Part shown: piece by piece, positions 54,471-60,780 of the stretch
Layout: each line of letters starts with the position of its first letter
How positions within the stretch are numbered: position 1 is the stretch's first letter
DNA from: Nocardioides flavus (ex Wang et al. 2016)
GTDB taxonomy: Bacteria; Actinomycetota; Actinomycetes; Propionibacteriales; Nocardioidaceae
Assembly (NCBI RefSeq): GCF_014653115.1
Contig: NZ_BNAD01000003.1
Coordinates: 62,001-126,000 of the forward strand
Direction: 5' to 3'
DNA length: 64,000 bases
Notes under the pieces: model-generated
The model's database searches: none
Seen by the model: the letters and a program-made list of their open reading frames with translations, nothing else
What the model was told of the DNA's origin: nothing
Program-made: the position numbers and the translations under genes

Positions 54471-55877
54471 ATGATCGAAGTAGCGACAGGACCGGGAGCA
54501 GGTGAGGCAGACGGCCTCACCGCCGCCGACCTGCTCGCCTCGATCCGGTCCGCCCGCGACGTCGAGAACCAGGCAGCAGCAGAGCAGCTGATCCTCGCCG
54601 CCCGGTGGGCTGACCTCCACCCGCCGGAGTCGATCCACTCCGCGGCCACGTTCCCCGTCCCGGGGTGTGAGCACGAAGAGCCCATCGCCGGTGACGGTGC
54701 GCCGCTGGTGGCGGAGTTCTGCGTCGCGGAGCTCGGCACCGTCCTCGGCATCTCCACGGTCGCGGCGAAGAAGCTCATCGGGCACGCCCTCGAGCTGCGC
54801 CACCGCCTCCCCCGCCTCTGGGCACAGGTCCACGCCGGCGCCGTTCCCGCCTGGCGGGCCCGCACGGTCGCCGAGACCACCATCCACACCAACCCCGTCC
54901 TGACTCGTGAGGCTGCCGGGTTCGTCGACGCCCAGGTCGCCGCCGTCGCCGGCCGCATCGGTCCCGCGCAGCTCGACCGCCTCGTCGCCGAGACCATCAC
55001 GCGCTACGACCTCGCCGTCACCGACCCGACAGCCGATCCGGAGGACGGCTATCTGTCGGTCGACCCGCGCCACGTGACCGTCCACGACGACGACGTCCAC
55101 TTCGCCGGCACCATGCGCATCGAGGCCGAGGTCGACCTCGCCGACGCCCTCGACCTCGACCGCGCCGTGGCCCACGGCGCAGAAACCTTGAAGACGCTCG
55201 GCTCCGACGAGTCCCTGGATGCGCGGCGTGCGAAGGCGCTCGGCGACCTCGCTCGCACTCAGACCGCACTGGACCTCCACGCATCGGGCGTGACGGACGC
55301 GAGCGAGGACGGGCTGCCGCCTGCGCGGGAGATGGTGATCCACGCCCACTTCGACGCCACCCTGTCCGGCGACACCACCGTGTTCGGCCCGACCGGTCGG
55401 ATGGAGAACGGCCAACGCCTCGTCCTCCTCGAGCAGATCCAAGCCTGGTGCGGCGACACCCGCACCCAAGTGACCGTCAAGCCCGTCATCGACCTCAACA
55501 CCCCGCTCACCGCCCAGGGCTACGACATTCCCGACCAGATCCGCGAGCAGATCATCCTGCGCGACCGCACCTGCGTGTTCCCGCGCTGCAGCCGCCCCGC
55601 CCGCGGCTGCGACATCGATCATGTCGTGCCGTGGGACGAACACGCCGAAGCCGAGGGCAGACCCCAGCCCGGGCCGACCACCACGAGCAACCTCGCCGCC
55701 CTCTGCAGGTTCCACCACCGACTCAAGACCCACTCACCCTGGCGCTACGCCATGGTCGCGCCCGGGGTCTTCGAGTGGCGAAGTCCGCACGGGTTCCGCT
55801 TCCGACGCGACCACACCGGCACCACCGAGCTCGACCCACCGGATCCTCCCGGCATCCCACGCCCCCGCCGACGATGA
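54471..55877 (+). CDS. DUF222 domain HNH endonuclease
   Basis: The 468-residue protein has a DUF222 region (residues 1-320, helical, with WRARTVAETT and LDRLVAETI) and a C-terminal HNH domain: CVFPRCSRP, DIDHVVPW and NLAALCRFHHRLKT, with the paired Cys residues of a zinc site. These genes occur in many near-identical copies in Nocardioides and mycobacteria (13E12 repeat-like) and are thought to be mobile or selfish nucleases. The ATG at 54471 is used. Repeats precede it and two hairpins follow at once. Confidence 0.9.
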   Translation: MIEVATGPGAGEADGLTAADLLASIRSARDVENQAAAEQLILAARWADLHPPESIHSAATFPVPGCEHEEPIAGDGAPLVAEFCVAELGTVLGISTVAAKKLIGHALELRHRLPRLWAQVHAGAVPAWRARTVAETTIHTNPVLTREAAGFVDAQVAAVAGRIGPAQLDRLVAETITRYDLAVTDPTADPEDGYLSVDPRHVTVHDDDVHFAGTMRIEAEVDLADALDLDRAVAHGAETLKTLGSDESLDARRAKALGDLARTQTALDLHASGVTDASEDGLPPAREMVIHAHFDATLSGDTTVFGPTGRMENGQRLVLLEQIQAWCGDTRTQVTVKPVIDLNTPLTAQGYDIPDQIREQIILRDRTCVFPRCSRPARGCDIDHVVPWDEHAEAEGRPQPGPTTTSNLAALCRFHHRLKTHSPWRYAMVAPGVFEWRSPHGFRFRRDHTGTTELDPPDPPGIPRPRRR

Positions 55878-55889
55878 TCCCGCCCCACA

Positions 55890-55915
55890 CCCCGCCAGTC
55901 CCCACGATGGCGGGG
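55890..55915 (+). terminator. Hairpin after the HNH gene
   Basis: CCCCGCCA (55890-55897) and TGGCGGGG (55908-55915) form a perfect 8-bp stem with a 10-base loop, 12 bases after the stop. It directly touches a second structured element starting at 55916. A terminator is the simplest reading. Confidence 0.65.
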
Positions 55916-55968
55916 CCACAGGCGCGTCGTGCCCGGCTCGGCCGGGGTTTCAAGCCCGGCTCCTGTGG
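55916..55968 (+). other. Nested and competing hairpins
   Basis: An outer 7-bp stem CCACAGG/CCTGTGG (55916-55922 with 55962-55968) encloses an inner stem GCCGGG/CCCGGC (55941-55946 with 55955-55960). The 9-base sequence GCCCGGCTC occurs twice (55931-55939 and 55954-55962), so CCGGG can pair with either copy. This gives two exclusive folds, as in attenuators. The outer stem plus TTTCAAG loop looks superficially tRNA-like, but there is no anticodon arm. Confidence 0.5.
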
Positions 55969-56024
55969 AACAGTCCAGTGGTAGTTCGATCCCTCGCCAT
56001 CCCGGCATCTTCGAGGAGAACCCC

Positions 56025-56716
56025 GTGCAGACCGAGTACCACGCCTTCGTCGACGGAGATGTCGGACGTTGCGGTGCCATCCTTCGCCACACGGGGTCGC
56101 GGAGTCTGCGGACACGCACCGTGTTCCGGATGGGCGAGGACGCCCCCTCTACCTCGTGGACCACGTCGTCGATCACGACGGGGACGTCCGACGATGGAGC
56201 CGGTTCACCTACAACTCGCCGAGCTCGGGGAGTCGGCACTCCGGCACACGCGACCCCGGCGGCACCGTCCACGTGGATGGCACGCCGGCGCCGTCGCTCC
56301 CCGACACGATCGGCGCCTATGGGGAGCACCTCGTCCTGACCCAGATGCTCCGCGACGGTGCGGCCACCGTGTCCTACCTCCAGTTCGACGAGAGCGAGCC
56401 GGAGCGGGACCCGCAGGCGGCGGAGCTGCACAGGATCGGGATCGAAGCCACGGAGCTGCTGGATGGCTCCACCGTCGACGCCGAGCGCGTACTGCTCGTC
56501 CTGGCCGGTCAGTCCAGCAACTCACACTGGTGCATCGACGGTGCCGTCGTGAAGTCCGACTGGTGTGGCGCCCAGTCGTTCCTGGTCGACGACCTCGATG
56601 CTCTGTGCGCTGGGCTCGACCCGGAGGTGGTGGCGCAGATCCGCGATTTCGCCTCGCAGGCGACCCGCCGGGCACCAGGCAGACACGTACGGTCGTCCCC
56701 ATGCCCTCCTTCGTGA
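56025..56716 (+). pseudogene. Hypothetical gene with frameshift in a C5 run
   Basis: A GTG at 56025 has GAGGAG six bases upstream and opens VQTEYHAFVDGDVGRCG to VFRMGEDA, then the frame degenerates. At the run CCCCC (56143-56147) a one-base change in length restores a good frame: PLYLVDHVVDHDGDVRRW, later IGAYGEHLVLTQMLRDGAA and SSNSHWCIDGAVVKSDWCG, ending at 56716. With one more C the product would be about 230 residues. I recognise no family. It is either a pseudogene, a sequencing error or a slippery on/off site. Confidence 0.65.
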
Positions 56717-56859
56717 AGTCAGTGACCTTCGACTGCCACGACCCGTTGGGGCTGGCCGCGTTCTGGGCGGGCGCCCTCGGCTCGAACGTCGACGAGGACA
56801 GCACCGCGGACCGCGCGTGGGTCGAGCCCGAGGGCAACGAGGTCTGCCTCGAGACCTGA
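56701..56859 (+). pseudogene. VOC (glyoxalase-like) protein with internal deletion
   Basis: The 52-residue frame starts MPSFVKSVTFDCHDPLGLAA with FWAGALG, the usual start of an actinobacterial VOC-family protein, and ends with EPEGNEVCLET, the usual end of the same family. About 60-70 middle residues are missing, with VEP joined directly to EGNE. The repeated sense of GAGCCCGAGGG suggests deletion through short homology. The remnant overlaps the end of the frameshifted gene. Confidence 0.7.
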
Positions 56860-56861
56860 GG

Positions 56862-57260
56862 TCAGCCGACCACGCGGAACTCGGAGCGACTGGGCGCTAT
56901 CGGTTCGTGCGGCCTGACCTCGAAGGAGACGAGCGTCGGCGTGAACCCGGCCGGCACCGGCGCGAGGGAGAGTGCGTGCAGGACCGGATCGGCGAGGCGT
57001 GTGCGCTCGGCCACCGCCTCGTCGCGTCCGGCCCTGCCGGCCTCGACCCGGAGGGCGGTGACGGCGACGGCGTTGATGGCCGTCTCGGCGGCCGGATCCC
57101 ACCCGAAGGCTGCACCGTCGGGCCGGTGCGACTGCTCGTATCGCACCACGAGGTCGACGAGGACGACGAAGGAGTCGGCCGTGACGACCGGCTCGCCGGT
57201 GAGGACGTAGTCGCGCGGCGCGGCGTGGTCGGCACCGCGTCGACCGCCGAGGAAAGGCAT
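56862..57260 (-). CDS. Hypothetical protein, possible SPFH-like fragment
   Basis: The 132-residue protein has the pattern VVTADSFVVLVDLVVRYEQS, then AAETAINAVAVTALR and a C-terminal TLVSFEVRP, which faintly recalls part of an SPFH/Band 7 domain. No membrane anchor is present. The ATG at 57260 is seven bases after the SIS gene, so it is probably cotranscribed with it. The similarity is weak and function unknown. Confidence 0.5.
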   Translation of the reverse strand: MPFLGGRRGADHAAPRDYVLTGEPVVTADSFVVLVDLVVRYEQSHRPDGAAFGWDPAAETAINAVAVTALRVEAGRAGRDEAVAERTRLADPVLHALSLAPVPAGFTPTLVSFEVRPHEPIAPSRSEFRVVG

Positions 57261-57267
57261 GACGGCG

Positions 57268-58299
57268 CTAGTCCTCGACGAGCCCGATGCGCAGGTACTC
57301 CGCGGCGTAGGTGCCGGTGAGCAGCAGCGACGCGTAGCGCGCCACCTCGGCGTCCGCGTCGGTCTCGAGCGTCTCCACCCGTACGCCGTGGCGCGCCGCC
57401 GCGGCCCTGAGCTGGCCGGCCTGCTCGCGGACGATGGGGTCGTCGGAGCGGTCGTCGAGGATGAGCAGCAGCGGACGGAGGTCTCCGGCGTCCTCGGCGA
57501 ACGGGTCCGCGAAGACGTCGTGCGGCTTGGTCGCCTCGATGACCGGGAGCAGGTGCTCGGCGTCGCCGGCGATGGCGGAGCGCCCGGTGGTGCGGCGCAG
57601 CGACTCCGCCAAGCGGCGGGCCGCGCGGGCCGCAAGCACGGAGCCGCCCCACACGAGCGGGTTGGTGTCGGCCATCGCGATGGCGAGCATCTTGGCCGGG
57701 TTGACGGCGAGGTCGCGGTGCGGGGAGCAGCTGGTGGCGACCTCGTCAAGGGACAGCGCCACCGACTCGGCGTCGGCGCGCGGCCCGAGGTGCACGTGGG
57801 CGAGGTAGTCGAGCATCACCACGGCCGTGGCGAGCTGGTCGCCGGTCACGGTGGGCAGCACGGTCACGTGCCGCCCCGCGGCGTGCTCGCCGACCAGCGA
57901 GCGCTCGGGGCACGCGACGACCACCTGCGCACCACGCCGCACGGCCTCGGCGACTGCCGACGCGGACCCGTGGTCGTTGCCCTCGGGCGCGAGCATCACG
58001 ACGAGGTCCAGCGAGCCCGCCCAGCCCGGCAGCCCGGGGTTGGGCCAGGCGACGAACGGCACCGGGCACCACGGCTCGAGCACCGCCCGCAGCAGCCGCG
58101 AGTCCGGGCCGGCTGCGATCACGGCGCGGGGTCGCTCGCCGTCGCGACCGGCTGCGATCAGCTCGGCCGTCGCCGTCGCGGCCTCGTGGGCCTCCCGCCT
58201 GACCCGGGCACCGCTCTCGGCGAGCGTGCGCAGCCGCAGGTCAACGGTCTCCAGCACGGCCGGGTCGTCCAGCCGGGCCTCGTCGAACCAGGTCGCCAC
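57268..58299 (-). CDS. SIS domain phosphosugar isomerase-like protein
   Basis: The 343-residue protein has two SIS-like halves and a C-terminal part of the bifunctional phosphoglucose/phosphomannose isomerase family (PRAVIAAGPDSRLLRAVLEP, ADTNPLVWGGSVLAARAARR and IEATKPHD). It fits mycobacterial Rv3256c, beside manA/manB genes of GDP-mannose synthesis. No phosphomannomutase gene follows here. The GTG at 58299 lies 12 bases after the Trm112-like gene, so they share an operon. Confidence 0.83.
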   Translation of the reverse strand: MATWFDEARLDDPAVLETVDLRLRTLAESGARVRREAHEAATATAELIAAGRDGERPRAVIAAGPDSRLLRAVLEPWCPVPFVAWPNPGLPGWAGSLDLVVMLAPEGNDHGSASAVAEAVRRGAQVVVACPERSLVGEHAAGRHVTVLPTVTGDQLATAVVMLDYLAHVHLGPRADAESVALSLDEVATSCSPHRDLAVNPAKMLAIAMADTNPLVWGGSVLAARAARRLAESLRRTTGRSAIAGDAEHLLPVIEATKPHDVFADPFAEDAGDLRPLLLILDDRSDDPIVREQAGQLRAAAARHGVRVETLETDADAEVARYASLLLTGTYAAEYLRIGLVED

Positions 58300-58311
58300 G
58301 TGCGTCGTCCC

Positions 58312-58482
58312 TCAGTCGGGCTTGCGGGCCTCGTCGACCAGCAGCACGGGGATGTCGTCGCGCACGGGGTAGGCGTTCCCGCACCCCTGGCAGACGAGCT
58401 CCTCGGCGTCCGTGGCCGGCGACAGCTCGCCGTGGCAGGCCGGGCAGACGATGATGCTCAGCAGCTGCTGGTCGATGTTCAC
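58312..58482 (-). CDS. Trm112-like zinc ribbon protein
   Basis: The 56-residue protein has two CxxC pairs, CPAC near residue 13 and CQGC near 32, followed by YPVRDDIPVLLVDEARKP, the hallmark of the Trm112/YcaR family. Such proteins stabilise methyltransferases or serve as small zinc ribbons near sugar-nucleotide genes. The start is GTG 58482 (VNIDQQLLSIIVCPAC). The gene is short but its reading frame, motif and spacing between two genes leave little doubt. Confidence 0.9.
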   Translation of the reverse strand: MNIDQQLLSIIVCPACHGELSPATDAEELVCQGCGNAYPVRDDIPVLLVDEARKPD

Positions 58483-58512
58483 ACCGATGATCCTAGGGGG
58501 TGAGCGCCCGGG

Positions 58513-58875
58513 TCAGTCAGTGGGAGTGAGCACGCGCAGGTGCCCTCGCTTGGCACCGCGGCTCGGGTCGTCGGTGGAGTGCAGCGGCACCGGCGCAGGG
58601 GCGGGTCGGGCCGCCTCGCGCACCGCGTCGGCCAGCGCGAGCAGGTCGTCGCTGCTCGGGCCCTGGGCCTTCGGGTCCGGAGCCAGCCGGAGCACCTCCC
58701 AGCCGCGCGGCGCGGACAACCGCTCGCTGTGCACCTCGCACAGGTCGTAGGCGTGCGGCTCCGCGTACGTCGCCAGCGGTCCGAGGACGGCGGTCTGGTC
58801 GGCGTAGACATAGGTCAGCGTGTTGACCGCAGGACGGCCACACGCCGTCCGCGAACAACGACGGGCAGGGCTCAC
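58513..58875 (-). CDS. DUF3499 family protein
   Basis: The 120-residue protein starts ARRCSRTACGRPAVNTLTYV, with cysteines of a small zinc site (CSRTAC here, and LCEVHSERL later), and contains YADQTAVLGPLA. This is DUF3499, known from mycobacteria as Rv3258c. The GTG at 58875 is used. It is the first gene of the minus-strand set to Trm112 and SIS and is divergent from the metallopeptidase gene, 49 bases away. Confidence 0.88.
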   Translation of the reverse strand: MSPARRCSRTACGRPAVNTLTYVYADQTAVLGPLATYAEPHAYDLCEVHSERLSAPRGWEVLRLAPDPKAQGPSSDDLLALADAVREAARPAPAPVPLHSTDDPSRGAKRGHLRVLTPTD

Positions 58876-58924
58876 GACGCCGACGCTACCCGGCGTACGC
58901 ACGCGCGGCGTTTAGGCTCGCGGC

Positions 58925-59389
58925 GTGGGAGACAGCGTGGGCGACGGAGCGGACCACCCGGCCGGCGCCGTACGCCGCCGCACGCGCGACCGGCGCGGTC
59001 GCGGGATGCGCGGCCCGGGCGTCGTGCCGGTCGATCCCGGGACCCCGGCCCTGCGCACCGCGCGGCAGCGCTTCGACCAGCTCGTGCTCGACGTGGTGAC
59101 GCCGCTCGACGAGAAGTGGCAGCGCCACCTCGGTCTGGTGGAGTACGCCGTCGAGGACACGCCGATGCTGCCCGACGACTGGGGCGACGAGACCGTGCCG
59201 CTGTCGTCCCTGGTGCGCGGCAAGGGTCAGGCACCGACCCGTCTGGTCCTCTTCCGCCGGCCGATCGAGCACCGCTCGACCACCCGCGACGAGCTCGAGG
59301 CGCTGGTGCACACCGTCGTCGTGGAGCAGCTCGCCGAGCTGCTCGACCTCACGCCCGGACAGGTCGACGAGCGGTACGAGGACGGCTAG
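58925..59389 (+). CDS. Metallopeptidase family protein lacking HExxH
   Basis: The 154-residue protein matches the actinobacterial 'metallopeptidase family' next to DUF3499 (Rv3259-like): RQRFDQLVLDVVTPLDEKW, then VEYAVEDTPMLP and VHTVVVEQLAELLDL at the end. In true members the last segment carries the HExxH zinc motif; here only one His is left, so catalysis is unlikely. The N-terminus is Arg-rich (RRRTRDRRGRG). Its stop shares CTAG with the DUF5719 gene on the other strand. Confidence 0.78.
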   Translation: MGDSVGDGADHPAGAVRRRTRDRRGRGMRGPGVVPVDPGTPALRTARQRFDQLVLDVVTPLDEKWQRHLGLVEYAVEDTPMLPDDWGDETVPLSSLVRGKGQAPTRLVLFRRPIEHRSTTRDELEALVHTVVVEQLAELLDLTPGQVDERYEDG

Positions 59390-60780
59390 CGCTGCGCGGG
59401 ACGCACGTCGGGCACGGGGCTGGTGGCCACGAGCTGCGACAGGGGCAGCACGGACAGCCCGCGGTCGACCACCTCGAGCGCCGCGACCACCCCGGTCCGC
59501 TCGACGCCGAGGACGGCGAGCACCGCGTCGTCGGGAAGGCGCAGCCTGGCCGCGGTCGCGGGATCGACCTCGACGCGGCGCTCGCGCACCACCGGAGCAC
59601 CGTCGGCGTCCCAGGCCCGCAGCGTCACCACACCCGGGGCGTCGGCGCCGACGAGCACCAGCCGCTTGGACCCTCCGGGCAGCGCGACGGCGGCCTCCTC
59701 GGACACGGACTCACCGGCCGCCGACAGGGCGAGGTCGCGGGCCGTCCTCGTGCGCAGGGACGCGGTGACCGGAGCCGTCGCCTCCACCCGGATCCCCTGC
59801 ACGCCCTGCAACGCCGGGCCGCGGAGCACCCCGCTGAGCTCGACCTCGCGGACCGACGCGGGTGCCAGGGTGACCTCCTCGAGCCCCGACGGGACGAACT
59901 CGCTCTCCTCGCTCACCAGCTTGAGCACCACCCGGACCTCGCTGTCGCCGGGGTTGGCGAGGGTGAGCACGCGGTCGGCGGACGAGGTGCCGACGCCGGC
60001 GACGTACGAGGTGGCGGCGGGCGCAGCCTGCGCCGGCAGCCACTCGCGCACCGGGGCGTCGCGGCCGACGGGGTCGATGACGTCGACGACGCTGGAGGCC
60101 AGCCGGCCGCGGGTGACCGCCACACGGATCGCGAGGGCGTCGCGGTTGGGGCTGACGGTCGACAGGTCGAAGGACGTGGAGCGCCCGCCCGGCACCCGCA
60201 CCCCGCGCAGGGCAGGGACGTCGACGACCCCGCTGCCGTCCCAGACGGTGACGTCGGCGACCGCAGGACCCTTGTCGGGGTTGACGAGCGTGAGCGTCGA
60301 GGCATGCTCGGCCGAGGCACCGACACCGGTGAACCAGCGCTCGGGCGACGGGGGCTCACACCCGACGGCGGACCCGCCGCCGGACCTCGACACCACCAGG
60401 CCCGGCGCGAGCTCGCCGTCGGCGCCGACCACGACGTACTGGCGCTCGGTGCGCGCCGCGACGCCGTCGGCCAACGACTCCACGTCCTCCTCACGACCCA
60501 CGCGCAGCGCCAGGTCGCCGGACGCCAGGGAGCTGCTGCCGAGGCGGACCTCGTCGGCACCCGGCAGGCGGGGCGGACAGACCGCCGTGGCCCGGTCGAG
60601 CGGCGCCTCGGTCGGCGCGTACGAGGTCGGTGACTCGTCGGCCGGGCGGACCAGCGCGAGTGCGGCCACGGTGAGCAGGGGGATCACGACGGCGAGGACG
60701 GTGAGCGGGGACGGACGGCCACGGGAGGTCTCGGCGACCCGGCGGCGACCGACCCCGGTCGTGGACTCGGGCTCAGTCAT
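59386..60780 (-). CDS. DUF5719 family protein, membrane anchored
   Basis: The 464-residue protein has one membrane helix near the N-terminus (PLTVLAVVIPLLTVAALALV) and an extracytoplasmic part rich in beta strands that repeat immunoglobulin-like patterns (STLTLVNPDKGPAVADVTVW, VLTLANPGDSEVRVVLKL). DUF5719 proteins always seem to accompany the large glycosyltransferase gene upstream. The ATG at 60780 lies eight bases inside that gene. It may be a partner for export or assembly of the glycan. Confidence 0.84.
   Translation of the reverse strand: MTEPESTTGVGRRRVAETSRGRPSPLTVLAVVIPLLTVAALALVRPADESPTSYAPTEAPLDRATAVCPPRLPGADEVRLGSSSLASGDLALRVGREEDVESLADGVAARTERQYVVVGADGELAPGLVVSRSGGGSAVGCEPPSPERWFTGVGASAEHASTLTLVNPDKGPAVADVTVWDGSGVVDVPALRGVRVPGGRSTSFDLSTVSPNRDALAIRVAVTRGRLASSVVDVIDPVGRDAPVREWLPAQAAPAATSYVAGVGTSSADRVLTLANPGDSEVRVVLKLVSEESEFVPSGLEEVTLAPASVREVELSGVLRGPALQGVQGIRVEATAPVTASLRTRTARDLALSAAGESVSEEAAVALPGGSKRLVLVGADAPGVVTLRAWDADGAPVVRERRVEVDPATAARLRLPDDAVLAVLGVERTGVVAALEVVDRGLSVLPLSQLVATSPVPDVRPAQR

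Noticed and set aside
55916..55968. tRNA gene or tRNA fragment
   Set aside because: A 7-bp acceptor-like stem and a TTTCAAG loop are present but there is no D arm or anticodon arm in 53 bases.
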